Shown piece by piece: positions 32,459-44,592 of a stretch of 64,000 nt of DNA. The stretch spans positions 186,001 through 250,000 of the forward strand of contig OZ025817.1 in assembly GCA_964019425.1 (NCBI GenBank), given 5' to 3'. This stretch comes from Flectonema sp. DT1601. Its lineage: Eukaryota > Euglenozoa > Diplonemea > Diplonemida > Diplonemidae. The notes beneath the pieces are model-generated. The model worked only from the letters and a program-made list of their open reading frames with translations. It ran no database searches and was not told the origin of the DNA. The position numbers and the translations under genes were made by a program. The stretch's first letter is position 1. The number at the start of each line of letters is the position of its first letter.

Positions 32459-33922
32459 CTACGCAGCAAGAGGTTCAGAAGATTCAGTTTTTTCAATCTC
32501 TCTGGGAGAATGTATAGCAACAATAGACTCATCGAGACTATTAATTAGAGTCTGAGGAATAGCAAGCGAAGAGACTACTAATCGCTTGAGAGCAGAACCA
32601 GCAGCTGATGGAAGAGGTGCTACCACTATTTGAACATCAACGTCAATAGATTTCCGTTTATCTTTCTTAGGATCTGAAATACCGTTTGTTGGTGGTGGTG
32701 GTTGTGAAGGTGCGAATGCGAACGTAATATCATTACCCGGTGTGTACACAGCTCTATTAAAGAATTCAACTGCACTTGCGACTCCATCTGCGGTGATTCC
32801 TCTATTCCCAGATACGTTTAGTGACCATAAGGTTTTATTTCCCGGAACTCTAATTTCTGAGTCACTTATCTTCACAACGTGTTTATCAAATGGTGCTGTT
32901 GGTCGTTGTCCGGTTGACTCAGCTTTTCCTTTTCCTTTTGGCGGAGGTTTCTTTTCAGATCCTCCTTTTGCGAATTCTTGCAACTGAAATATTTCCTGAT
33001 ATGTTGGATATGTAGGGGGATCTGTTCCTGAAATCACATCATGAAACAGTCCAACATTCTGTCTTAGAGCAGTCGCATCGCTGATTGACAGATCGACTTC
33101 TTCAAGACATCCGATTAAGGATTTCAAACCATCATCAGTAAGTCGATTGTTACTAATATTTAATGAAGTCAATCGACAGTTTCCTCTAAGTGATTTAGCT
33201 AGAAGAGAAGCACCTTCATCAGTGATGGCATTTCCCCATAAACTAAGTGATACTAATTCTGTACTTGTTTCAAGAGATGATGCAATGAGCTCAACTTGTT
33301 TATCGGAAATACAATTCGCTCTTAAACTGATTTCTTGAATATTACATAAGAATATGCCATTCCAACTGTCGGGAATTCTTATTGGTGTTTGTCCTTCTTG
33401 TTGATCGTTTGTTTCTTTTTTTTTATCAACAGGTTTACCACCTTTTCCCTTCGCCGATGCCGCCTGATCAATTTTTTGATTTATACCTCCCTTCGCATGC
33501 TGAGGTTGTAAATAATATTCTCCTTTACTTTTTTTTGATACGCTTGGATCTTTTGTGGTTAAAACACCATTGAAATCAACTGCAAAAGACAACAGAGCAG
33601 GAGCTCTGTATGCCGCTTCGACTAGCAGCTTCCAACTATCGAGGGTCAGTGAGCAGCTATAAAACTGAACTTTGTGTAAATTACTGCAGTGTAATATGGC
33701 ATTTTTTAAAGGAGAAACGTCTTTGTGTATTAATGGATTTTCTAATCCTCTTATAAATAAATTAGTGTATGGTGTATCCCCGTCTTCTTGAATGGTAATA
33801 CCGTCCATGATGTCTTCACGTTCTTCACGTCCTTCTGTTTCACAGTAGGCGCAATAATCTTTGCAAAGTTCTCCCGTTGGTTCGAATACAGCTTGTGCAG
33901 GATCGCCGCCATCTGGTTGCAT
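32459..33922 (-). CDS. LRRC71-like leucine-rich repeat protein (ciliary type)
   Basis: 487 residues from the ATG at 33922 (the frame extends further but only from a TTG; a TTTTTCTTTAG acceptor-like site lies 28 nt upstream). Residues about 50-115 form the entry LRRs (NLFIRGLENPL, LHKVQFYSCSLTLDSW). Residues 195-285 are ribonuclease-inhibitor-type LRRs (EISLRANCISDKQVELIASS, LSLWGNAITDEGASLLAKSL, LNISNNRLTDDGLKSL). After a Lys/Gly/Pro linker comes RVPGNKTLWSLNVSGNRGIT, which matches the late MPGNKxLxxLNLxxNxIT repeat of animal LRRC71 after its own Lys-rich linker. That shared architecture is the basis of the call. LRRC71 is associated with motile cilia. The neighbours (dynein-2 LIC, DRC12-like) fit. 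Confidence 0.75.
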   Translation of the reverse strand: MQPDGGDPAQAVFEPTGELCKDYCAYCETEGREEREDIMDGITIQEDGDTPYTNLFIRGLENPLIHKDVSPLKNAILHCSNLHKVQFYSCSLTLDSWKLLVEAAYRAPALLSFAVDFNGVLTTKDPSVSKKSKGEYYLQPQHAKGGINQKIDQAASAKGKGGKPVDKKKETNDQQEGQTPIRIPDSWNGIFLCNIQEISLRANCISDKQVELIASSLETSTELVSLSLWGNAITDEGASLLAKSLRGNCRLTSLNISNNRLTDDGLKSLIGCLEEVDLSISDATALRQNVGLFHDVISGTDPPTYPTYQEIFQLQEFAKGGSEKKPPPKGKGKAESTGQRPTAPFDKHVVKISDSEIRVPGNKTLWSLNVSGNRGITADGVASAVEFFNRAVYTPGNDITFAFAPSQPPPPTNGISDPKKDKRKSIDVDVQIVVAPLPSAAGSALKRLVVSSLAIPQTLINSLDESIVAIHSPREIEKTESSEPLAA

Positions 33923-34655
33923 AGTTTTCTCAGAAAAAAGCGAGATACTGCTAAAGAAAAACAATAATAAAAAATACTGCTCAAAAAAAAAAACAACAAA
34001 TAAAATACATTTCCTTCTATGCTATGCGCTGCAAGTATTCAAACACACAAACCACAAATCGGCAGCGTTATACAAAAGGCGAATGAAGGGGAGTTGGGAG
34101 TCGGCAGGGATTTTTGGTGATACACTATGTGTTTCTGAAACATTTCTCTCTTCTCTATATATAAATAGTGCTCGTCTGTATTGTGCGCGCTAATATTTTT
34201 TTTTTTTTTTAAATTCTGTTAACCGTTACTTTACCGGGAAGACTATTTCGAACAGGTAACGTGACCCTGACATTACACACATCAGAGTCTGTTCCTTTCA
34301 TTCTTATTTTGTGCCCCCTTTATTTATTTATTTTTTTTTTTTTAAATCGAAATCTCACTAAATTCAAAAAAGTGCAACAAGAAAACAAGTCAGTGTTCAC
34401 CGACAACTGTTTATTTTCTTGTTGCACTTTTTTTTTTTTTTTTTTTTTGCTTTTTTTTTGTTTTTTTTTGTCCACCCGTGTTGGGGGCTTCTCCCTACTG
34501 CAGCACATATCAAGTCATTAGTATGAGTGTGTAATTACGTGTGAGACCTGATATCTCCTTGCTGTTCTCATTATGTTTCCTTTCAGTAAGGATTCCGAGA
34601 TCGTTGTCTGGAGGACTATTGTAATGCTACAGAGAGCATTACTTATAACATAATA
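33923..34655. other. Intergenic with a strong hairpin
   Basis: Contains the foldback at 34366-34433 (separate entry) and T runs (34198-34210, 34331-34343). No gene seen. Confidence 0.5.
34366..34433. other. Perfect 20-bp inverted repeat with 28-nt loop
   Basis: AAAAAAGTGCAACAAGAAAA (34366-34385) is exactly mirrored by TTTTCTTGTTGCACTTTTTT (34414-34433). A 20-bp uninterrupted stem is unlikely by chance even at this base composition. It lies 3' of the ATP-grasp-like gene. It could be a relic of a foldback element or a structured RNA. Confidence 0.7.
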
Positions 34656-37111
<2,456 letters not shown>

Positions 37112-37683
37112 TTGTTTATTTGATTCTTATGAATACAATCTGTGTGACAAACAATAAAATATAATCCGACGACACACAGAGAGACTCTTCTCACTAATAA
37201 AAAAAAACTGAAACAGCAAATTCCTCCATTTAATGATACGAAAGGAGGAAAAGAAACGAAAGAAAATACTTTTAAAAAAAAAAAAAAAAAAAAAAACAAG
37301 AATTTAAATTCCATGATCATTCTTGTCGAGTATAGGCTTGTTATAAGATGATTGCATTTAATCAAAGATACAAATAATAATATATAATAAAAAAAAACCA
37401 CGATTAGTTCTGCTGTTCAATCTTACTCTTTTTGGAATACATAGTTTTTCAGGAGCCTTTATCTTATTCTACACGCCTTATGTTTCATTAGGTATTCTAG
37501 TTGAGTACAGTGAGGGCTAGAGAGAACATGCTGTTCGGTTTTTTTTTTTTTTTTTTTTTTTTAAAAATCAGACAGTCAAATAACTCAGTGAGTCTCATTG
37601 TGTCAGTCAGACTCCAACTATCTTGTTGGGTTCTTATTGAACAAAAACCGTTAAGTATTTTTTTTTTTTTTTTTTTTTTTTAA
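37112..37683. other. Intergenic
   Basis: Leader of the preceding gene, an A run (37275-37296) and two T runs (37540-37562, 37659-37681). No gene seen. Confidence 0.5.
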
Positions 37684-38286
37684 TTATTTGGAGCGTTTTT
37701 GAACAGGTTGAGAGTCTCGCTTTCGCTTTTCTTTTGATGGTTTTGAGTCTGTCGGCTGCATAAGATCTTCAACGAGATTGGCAGCGCGTTTTGTTGTTGG
37801 CAATTCTTCCTCGATTTCCTCAACTTCTTCTATTTCCTCGATTTCTTCAACTTCCTCTTCTTCTTCTTCGTATTGTTCTTTTGTCTTATTCTTTTCAATA
37901 ATTTTATTAGATGAAATGACCTGCTTGACTGCTCGAGATGCAGCTGCAGCATTCACTCTCGCTCTTCTGTTTGACTCAACCCTCTTTGCCTGTGGCATAC
38001 ATCCTTCTACTTTAGTGAAATAATCCTTAGTCCTTTGAAGCATCGTTTCTAACGATTCGGATAAAGGTTTTCCTCTCGCTCTTAATATCATCGTCCACAT
38101 TGCAACAACAGCGTATGCCTTAGCCATTGAGATCTTGGCTCTTGTGTATGCGGGATACTTCTTTAAACCCTTTCTGTCTATCTTATTGAGGGGTATTAAG
38201 ACTTCTTTGAGTTGGTCTGCAGCGGCTTCAAATTTTTTAATATCAGCGACGACGTCGTCATCGATACCCGAGTATTTGTTTGTCAT
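37684..38286 (-). CDS. C1D / Rrp47 (Lrp1) family nuclear exosome cofactor
   Basis: 200 residues. Residues about 8-100 match the Sas10/Utp3/C1D domain: IKKFEAAADQLKEVLIPLNK, then the key helix AKISMAKAYAVVAMWTMILRARG, then LETMLQRTKDYFTKVEGC, parallel to C1D helices with SAYxLNSxxWxYLxxxG. The C-terminal half is acidic (a run of EE-VEEIEE repeats) then basic (SKEKRKRDSQPVQKRSK), likely an RNA-binding/nuclear tail. C1D/Rrp47 pairs with Rrp6 at the nuclear exosome for rRNA and snoRNA 3' trimming. The leader is odd: a TTTTCACAG acceptor-like site is separated from the ATG by a 43-nt stretch that is nearly all A in the RNA. Confidence 0.8.
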   Translation of the reverse strand: MTNKYSGIDDDVVADIKKFEAAADQLKEVLIPLNKIDRKGLKKYPAYTRAKISMAKAYAVVAMWTMILRARGKPLSESLETMLQRTKDYFTKVEGCMPQAKRVESNRRARVNAAAASRAVKQVISSNKIIEKNKTKEQYEEEEEEVEEIEEIEEVEEIEEELPTTKRAANLVEDLMQPTDSKPSKEKRKRDSQPVQKRSK

Positions 38287-38327
<41 letters not shown>

Positions 38328-39226
38328 ATCTGTGAAAAGAACCGACATAGCATTATGAACCTTTTTCAAAGGGGGAAAGTATTTCATCTCAAAGAGAACA
38401 TCTTAGCAGTCATGAGTTGAAAAAGTCTTATTTAGTGAGGAATGAAAATTCAATCAAATAACAAAAAAAAAAAAAAAAAAAAAGGGATCAGCAAATCAAA
38501 TATATTACAGAATACCATTTTTAAAAAAAAAAAAAAAAAATGAAGTTATTTTTGCTGGTGCGGGAAAAAAAAGGGGACGAAGGGTTGGGCATGAGTGATT
38601 CAAGGTTTTACTTTTTCTTAATATGTTATGGTGTTGAAGTAAAAGGAGTCCACCTCTCGGCGGAGAATGAAACTGACTCTCAATACGCAATACGACGTTA
38701 TGCCAATTTTTTTTTTTTTTTTTAAACTTTTGTTTAAATCCCAGAGGAAGAAAACACATGCTGGAACTTCTTTCGATTTCCCCTTGTCTGCCAGAATCCT
38801 ATCCGAGAAAACTGGTTGCCTTTAAAAGTGTAAGTCGGATACAAGTTGCCTCCTGTTAGGCAGTAAACACCCAAGACACACTCTGTTCTATACAAAAGGG
38901 CACTTGTTGTAATATGTTTCTTGCTTTATTTTTCAGTGGGTGGATGCGAAAAGGAAAAGGAGGACATCAGCAGACCCTCAGCAGGTCTCTAAGTGCTCAG
39001 ATTGGTTAGTAGACATTTTGCGCCCACTTCTGTTGTAAGTCTCGCATTTAACCCTTGAACCCGTCCTCATTGGAAGGGGTAGTTTCTTTGTGGCATTTGT
39101 ACTCTTGTAAATAAGATTAGAAATATTCCTCCATTGTTTTCAAAACCAGTCAGTAATAATGCTACGCTAAGTATGTACACAGGAAGTCATCCAGTAATGG
39201 TGCCTCGGTGTCATGTCTACATAGGA
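38287..39226. other. Intergenic, no gene seen
   Basis: Begins with a T38 run (about 38288-38326). Further A runs lie at 38462-38483 and 38522-38540. The stretch 38760-39220 has more even base composition than other gaps, but no frame, RNA or repeat I can name. Confidence 0.45.
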
Positions 39227-39529
39227 CTATGCAGAAAATAATTTCTTAAAATGATCTACGTGTGACTGTGTAAGTCTATCCATAGACAGATCTTCACTCT
39301 TCATAATCATATGAACGAATTCTAAAAACTCATCGAAGTCGATTCTCTTGTCTTTGTTGGTATCAGCCAAGTCCATAAACTGCTTTGCTTTGTCGGGATC
39401 AACGCTTCCGATGTTGTTTTCAAGTTCTTTCCAGACTACACCTCCATCTTTGTTAGTATCCAGGTCATCGAATATCGATTTGAATAGAGTTCTGCACTTC
39501 TCTGTTCCAAGTGGCTGTTCTGACGACAT
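39227..39529 (-). CDS. Small EF-hand calcium-binding protein
   Basis: 100 residues with two canonical EF-hand loops: DTNKDGGVVWKE (about 24-35; the position-12 Glu is present) and DTNKDKRIDFDE (about 59-70). The second has Lys/Arg where Gly is common at loop position 6, which can weaken but not abolish Ca binding. Flanking helices are regular (LFKSIFDDL, AKQFMDLA, FLEFVHMIM). There is no membrane or targeting segment. A single EF-hand pair of this size resembles small cytosolic or flagellar calcium sensors. TTTTTACAG lies 16 nt upstream of the ATG. Confidence 0.88.
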   Translation of the reverse strand: MSSEQPLGTEKCRTLFKSIFDDLDTNKDGGVVWKELENNIGSVDPDKAKQFMDLADTNKDKRIDFDEFLEFVHMIMKSEDLSMDRLTQSHVDHFKKLFSA

Positions 39530-39975
39530 TTTCAGTGGCTGGGATCTGTAAAAACAAGAATTTACATCAGTAGCTAACTTATGAATTTTGATAAATAATT
39601 TTATGTTTCTTTCTTCGACTGTACGGAGGCACCCTGAATGAGATTAAGTAGATAACTTAAAAAAGATTTTCAAAAAAAAAAAAAAACAACCATAGAAAAG
39701 GGGATGTTAACCATCGGGTTTGTATGTATGTAGACGAAAGCAGATCGAATAGGAATACTTTTAAAGAGGAGGGTTCTTACATTACTCACCAAGTCATCAA
39801 GCAAGACAGCCGCAGACATTTATTATGACATTTATTATTATTATTTTTTTTCTGCGAGTCTTCTATTGCAAGACAGCAACGTACGGAAATATTATTACAA
39901 AACAGATTTCTATTTTATTTTTTTTTATTTTTTTTTAAATTTTTGTTCCCTTCTCTAAGTGCCATTCTCAGGGCA
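39530..39975. other. Intergenic
   Basis: EF-hand leader, A14 (39671-39685) and T-rich stretches (39842-39851, 39919-39937). A 6-bp inverted repeat AGTGCC/GGCACT sits just beyond the dynein gene stop (39959-39977). No gene seen. Confidence 0.45.
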
Positions 39976-41106
39976 CTAGTCGCGATTACTTTCGCGTCTG
40001 GTGGTGCTCCGTTCTTTTGCTTGTGTTCGTTTAACTTCTTCTTTTTGAGCTCTTAGAGAGTCAATCGCAGGTTCGGAGAATTCCTCATACAAAGCAGCAG
40101 TGAATGTGTCTTTTTCTTGTTTTTGAGTTGCCTTTGGTGGATACGCATCATCGAAAGGTTGTTTATATTTATCAAGTTGTGGATCACCACATGAAATGAA
40201 TCCTTGAGGTACCTGTTGTAATCCAACAGGAGGACCAATCGACTTGAATGAATCCCAACCAGGCCACACCATAAGTTGACCCGTTGTGAAATCTGTATTC
40301 ATGTGTTTTTGTTGAAATGCAGATCCGAATACCAAGTTAGCCATCAGTGATCTGTATTTCGTCATGTTGTTTTCATCTTTTGTACTCACCCATGTTAGAT
40401 GCATTCCACTTTCATGACATAAATATCGAAGTGTTTTAGACATCACTCTAATGTGAGGATTGTCTTGAAACAGATCGAACTTAGTACCAATAACAACTGT
40501 CGGTACTCCGTTAAGTTTTAGTTGATTCATATCTTCATGTTCTTCTCCGATCTTCTTTTTGTGACGTTGAAGTAGTTTGTCGGGTGTGCTGTTGCCTTTT
40601 GAACGCATTTTCGCAAAGCATTCTGAAGTTCTTTTGTTTATTTTCCCAACGCAAGACATGAAAGTTTCCCAAAGTGTTCTTGGATCACTCAAGTCGAGTA
40701 CTATTACGCAGATTAAAGTGTGGATGTTTTCAGGGGTCACGACAACGTCGACGAGGCGGTGGAGTTCGCTTCCACCTCCAATCTCCCAAAACTGAGCTAC
40801 TTGAATTTTTTTTCCTTCCTCACGTCTTCCATAAGAATAATCAAGTGCGGTGGTTGGTCGAGGAATTGCAGATTCTTCACGTTTTACAAAGCGCTGAATC
40901 AGAGTACTTTTTCCTGCTTTTTTTCCTCCCATTACCAAAACATTTACCTCCTGTGTCTCAGCAACCTGAGGCTTAGAGGCAGATATGTTCTCCCATAGTG
41001 TCTTGTTTCGATCAAATTTTAACTTCTTCTCTTCCGATGAGCCTTGTGCAGGCTTCTCTTCTCCTTTTGCTTCCTTTTGGTGATCTGCATCGTCGTTGTC
41101 GGACAT
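39976..41106 (-). CDS. DYNC2LI1: Cytoplasmic dynein 2 light intermediate chain
   Basis: 376 residues. After an acidic/Lys leader comes TLWENI, then the P-loop VLVMGGKKAGKSTLIQRFV (G-K-K-A-G-K-S/T), IPRPTTALDYSYGRRE and VAQFWEIGGGSELHRLVDV. These are the successive signatures of dynein light intermediate chains of the IFT type (LALEYTYGRR and WELGGG in animals). Downstream are VLDLSDPRTLWETF, VPTVVIGTKFDLFQD (NKxD-like box), KTLRYLCHESG and GWDSFKSIGPP, again matching DYNC2LI1 in order. The protein belongs to the retrograde intraflagellar transport motor and implies a flagellum built by IFT. A CAG acceptor-like site is 11 nt upstream of the ATG. Confidence 0.92.
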   Translation of the reverse strand: MSDNDDADHQKEAKGEEKPAQGSSEEKKLKFDRNKTLWENISASKPQVAETQEVNVLVMGGKKAGKSTLIQRFVKREESAIPRPTTALDYSYGRREEGKKIQVAQFWEIGGGSELHRLVDVVVTPENIHTLICVIVLDLSDPRTLWETFMSCVGKINKRTSECFAKMRSKGNSTPDKLLQRHKKKIGEEHEDMNQLKLNGVPTVVIGTKFDLFQDNPHIRVMSKTLRYLCHESGMHLTWVSTKDENNMTKYRSLMANLVFGSAFQQKHMNTDFTTGQLMVWPGWDSFKSIGPPVGLQQVPQGFISCGDPQLDKYKQPFDDAYPPKATQKQEKDTFTAALYEEFSEPAIDSLRAQKEEVKRTQAKERSTTRRESNRD

Positions 41107-41318
41107 TTTTTTTTAGTCTGTTTTTCCCTTTTGGAATAAGTGAGTGAGACGGATTCGTTGTTTTTTTTTTTTTTTTTTTTTTTTCCAGAGACCAGGATAT
41201 CCTTCGATATCAGCTTTTTTTGGTTATTCTGCTCAAAAGGAAGTTAAGAAAACAAAAAACAAATTGGAACTAATAGACAATCAACGTACCTAACCTAAAT
41301 AATAATAAATGAACCACA

Positions 41319-42034
41319 TCACTGTCGGGTTTCTCCAACACGAAAACTTCGATCAGAAGACCGACTTGGCGCCACACCCCTTCCCTGTTTTTGATTGTGG
41401 TGGTCAAATATTAATATATTGTTTCATATAAAAGAAAGCGTAAAGTAAATATTGCCAAACCTGTCCTTCCATTCGCTGACTCATATTTTCAAGAGTCTCT
41501 TTCAACATGTTTCCAAACACAATCGCCATATTCTCCATTTGTTGTTTCTGCTCGTTGATTTTCTGTTTTGTTTTGTTTGCAGACATCCCCCCTGAGTTTC
41601 AGTGTTTTTTTTTGAATAATGAAAAAACATACTTTATTCTTTTGCGCAATGACTTCGTCTTTCTCTTCCTTTGTTTGCTCAAGTGTCTTACGTTGAGAGT
41701 CGAGTTCTTCCCTCAGACTGTCAATCGTTTGCTGTAGGAGGCAAATTCTGTGACAAAGTTCTTGCTGCATTGCTTTGTATTGTCTGCACATGTCAATACG
41801 GGTGTTCTGTGCAAGCCGTTCTTCGTTTTCCATGCTCTCACCAAGTAAAGCGATTTCTCTTTTTAAGTCCAACTGAACACACTTATAACGCTGATACTTT
41901 TCAGCTTCAATCACAAGACGTCGTTCTAGCTGCCATGCTTCTTGGGCCAGGTCTTTCAGCTGGTCATCTGCCTCACGCAGTTGTTCATCTTCAGATTTCT
42001 CTTTTTGCTTCCCCTTGCCAGCTTTTGCTGACAT
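41319..42034 (-). CDS. DRC12/CCDC153-like coiled-coil protein, two or three exons
   Basis: Exon 1 is 41633-42034 (134 codons), then a 70-nt phase-0 intron 41563-41632 (GTATGT...AAACAG). Exon 2 runs from 41562, starting KINEQKQQMENMAIV. Either it continues to a stop at 41404 or a second intron 41385-41460 (GTTTGG...AAACAG) leads to exon 3 (41319-41384, ending SFRVGETRQ), giving about 189 residues. The first exon is continuous coiled coil: MCRQYKAMQQELCHRICLLQ, then SLREELDSQRK. Spliced exon 2 continues with GNMLKETLENMSQRMEG, where CCDC153 has an EILHDSLDRL-type segment, which supports the splice. DRC12 is a small subunit of the nexin-dynein regulatory complex in motile axonemes. Length and layout fit, but coiled coils are easily mistaken. 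Confidence 0.7.
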
Positions 42035-42304
42035 ATTTCAGGGGGAGTGTAATACTGATTTTGAGAGAAAAAAAAAAGGGGAGAATTTCTTTTTATTTAT
42101 TATAACAAGGGAAGAGGAACCTGAAACCGACATTGTAGCCTGAGATAAAAACAATCGGTAGTGACTTTGATGTAAAAAAACAATCTGCCAGGTCACCTCA
42201 ACATGGTCGTCGGAGAATCACAAAAAACTGACGTACTGTCTTTGAGTAATTTTGTTTTGTGTTCGTTAATTCTAAAGACAATTCAGAAAGGTTTTATTCG
42301 TTCT

Positions 42305-42341
<37 letters not shown>

Positions 42342-42725
42342 ATGATAGTCTGGCCGTGCAGAGGTATTGCAAAGGCGAACGTGAAATACGTGTTTTTTTT
42401 TGTTTTTTTGTTTTTTTCCCCCCTTTCTTCCACCAAGTTCAGAGGCTCCTGTACTAGTTTTAAGACTGCAGTCGTTAAGTTATTCAACGAACAACAATTA
42501 TCAAGAAACTCCAACAAGATAGTAAGTCTGTTTTTATACATCAGTTGTAGTTAGCAGTTGTATTGGTATAAAAGGAAACAACGACAAAAAAAAAAAAGAA
42601 ATAATCGAAGTCACAATACTGAATAAGATGAGCGAGTAGCCTTTGCATATAAACACGTGAGATTCGTTATTTCGTTGAATAAATCAATAGTTAGATAGAA
42701 CATGAGTTTATAATTAAAAAAGTAA
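42035..42725. other. Intergenic
   Basis: Leader of the DRC12-like gene and an A34 run (42307-42340). Nothing else seen up to the transposon end. Confidence 0.5.
42055..42085 (-). promoter_or_regulatory. Candidate splice acceptor of the DRC12-like mRNA
   Basis: Minus strand CCCCTTTTTTTTTTCTCTC, then AAAATCAG, ends 20 nt before the ATG. This is a strong polypyrimidine tract with a CAG. Confidence 0.5.
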
Positions 42726-43071
42726 TATTAGTCATTCCAAAAATAACCGGCCGCGAAAACCAGTTTTGCTTCGAGCAGCCATTGGTCAAAAATGCATCCA
42801 TTTTCGAGATTTTTTACAAGGTGGAAAGGTTCGGCCCCAATCTCTCATTTTACGCGGTGGGATTATTTTTTTTTCACTTTTTTTACTGACCGTTAGAACC
42901 CGACAGGTGCGTTATGGGTACTAAGAGAATGTCACTGTCGGCACGGAAAAGTTAATCCTGTTGCTGCATTTAATTTTTTTCTGGAAAAAAAAGGGAAATG
43001 CATCAGAGATTGGCATTTTTTCTCGTAACTACACTTATTATTCCCTTCAGCACCAGCTTAAACTTCTCTCA

Positions 43072-43911
43072 ATGAAGTGTCACACTTGCCACGAGATGCC
43101 AGCTGAGTGCTCCTCAGACAACTACAACTGCACCTCGCACACTAACGCGAAAAGACGGAATCCGAAGTTCAACAAGCTTCTTGAGCCACTTCGCGGTAGT
43201 CTTGAAATCCCGGCGTATGCTCCTCTGCGCTCAATCTGCAACGCTTGCTACCAGCGAGCAAAAAGGCTGACTAGTGATCCGCATTACGCATCCGTCAGTA
43301 TCCCTGCAGAGCCGATCAATCCGGAACCGCTCTCAGATATTTTTGAACGCGTGAAAGAATCAGTTCCTGCTGTCCGTTCTCAGTTTTTGAGACTCTGTCT
43401 CACGCTAGGCTATACTGATAGCCAGATTAATGCCCATGTCAGGGATTCTTCAATGCGTAAGCAGCTACAGAGGCTGGAACAGCACGATCCCTCCCAATCA
43501 GTAAAGCAGCGCAGCCAAGACAGAGATATCTGGAACTTCTGGATTTCCAATGCACGCCCTGAGTCAAACCGCGTGGTCCTCAGCAAAGACTACATAACCG
43601 GCGAGACAAGTAAAGAGACAGTCCTCTATGTAAGAGAACCATACCTTGCCTTGTGGAGTGCCTTCTGCAGAACTCACACAGCTATCTCATATGCTCAGTT
43701 TTGTGACAAAAGGCCTGCTCATGTCAAATCTTGTCCGAATAACCCTCGATGCCGTTGCAGGTGGCACATGCAAATTGCACTTATCCTTCCTGCTTATATA
43801 AGACTTGTGGGCCTGAGAAGATTTCAGCTAACCCGCTTGAGTGACTCATACTATGTCGAGACCCGTCTTACAACTGCTTCTTTGGCCACTGCAACCTATG
43901 CAGGCCGTTGA
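43072..43911 (+). CDS. Transposon-borne Cys/His-rich protein
   Basis: 279 residues from the ATG at 43072, which follows a CCCTTCAG acceptor-like site by about 20 nt. The N-terminus MKCHTCHEMPAEC...CTSH and later RSICNACYQRAKR look like a zinc-binding knuckle. The C-terminal part SYAQFCDKRPAHVKSCPNNP, then RCRCRWH, resembles a Cys/His motif (KFxELRPxHV...CxCxxH) I associate with uncharacterised proteins of animal and protist repeat elements. That link is from memory and unproven. The frame stops with TGA at 43909 and TAA at 43933, then re-opens in the same frame to 44229 with a Ser/Thr-rich stretch and a basic end (GKRRKLAVKVAKRAK). A missed intron or two disabling stops would explain this. 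Confidence 0.65.
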   Translation: MKCHTCHEMPAECSSDNYNCTSHTNAKRRNPKFNKLLEPLRGSLEIPAYAPLRSICNACYQRAKRLTSDPHYASVSIPAEPINPEPLSDIFERVKESVPAVRSQFLRLCLTLGYTDSQINAHVRDSSMRKQLQRLEQHDPSQSVKQRSQDRDIWNFWISNARPESNRVVLSKDYITGETSKETVLYVREPYLALWSAFCRTHTAISYAQFCDKRPAHVKSCPNNPRCRCRWHMQIALILPAYIRLVGLRRFQLTRLSDSYYVETRLTTASLATATYAGR

Positions 43912-43935
43912 ACTTATTCTATCCCAAGGCGTTAA

Positions 43936-44229
43936 AATCCTGGTGCTGGCTGCTTTGTACCGATTGATGAAGATCCAAATGTGGGAGTTGGTGCGAGCCA
44001 ACTTTCACCTGCTACCAACACTGAGAGTGAGTCTATTTCAGAAACAACTGAACTCACCTCAGATTCTGGTGAGTCTTCTACTGACTCTTGCTCTGTTAGT
44101 GAATCTAGTTCTAGTTCCAGTTTCAGCTCGCTGCGTTCAACTAGTTCTATTATCGGTTCATTGCCGGTAGGAAAACGAAGAAAGCTAGCAGTAAAAGTTG
44201 CCAAAAGAGCTAAGCCTAATCAAAAATAA
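43936..44229 (+). pseudogene. In-frame continuation of the transposon protein after two stops
   Basis: 98 codons in the same frame as the preceding CDS: NPGAGCFVPIDEDPNVG, a Ser/Thr/Glu-rich low-complexity middle, then a lysine-rich nuclear-localisation-like tail. It lacks an ATG. It is either a second exon of the transposon gene or the detached end of a decayed one. Confidence 0.5.
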
Positions 44230-44592
44230 AAATAGGCTAAGTGTAGTGTAAGATGTACAAGGTACTGTTTTGCTTCGAGCAGCCTTTGTAACTGGTTCAG
44301 AGTAAAACATCCGACCAGGTACGGCCGGATATAGAACCATATACCGATCTTTCATTTTAGCACCCGGGGCAGCCGATTAGACATCAACAGTTCCATTATT
44401 CAAAATTTTCACCACACAAAAATGTCACAATTTTTTTGAATTTCAGCTGCATTTTTTTGAATCGCAGCGGGAATGAAATCAGCGGTGCAAAAGCGATTAA
44501 AATGGGTATTCGGTTTTAAGTTTTACTCCCTATTTTCACCTATGAAATACTGGAACCCTAAAATGGACGGTTATTTTTGGAATGACTAATAT

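Larger units (their letters stand above)
42728..44589 (+). mobile_element. Complete DNA transposon with terminal inverted repeats, 1862 bp
   Basis: Ends are exact inverted repeats: TTAGTCATTCCAAAAATAAC from 42728, then CG, mirrored at 44568-44589. TA on each side (42726-42727, 44590-44591) fits a TA target duplication. Inside the ends lies an 18-bp direct repeat GTTTTGCTTCGAGCAGCC (42763-42780 and 44267-44284), plus looser matches near 42850 and 44350. The interior is less AT-rich than the intergenic DNA around it and encodes a zinc-finger-like protein on the plus strand, opposite to all host genes. The superfamily is unassigned: TA duplication suggests Tc1/mariner-like chemistry, but no DDE/D triad is evident. 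Confidence 0.85.

Noticed and set aside
40053-40998. Overlapping frames opposite or out of phase to the dynein chain
   Set aside because: They are shadows of the strongly recognised DYNC2LI1 frame.
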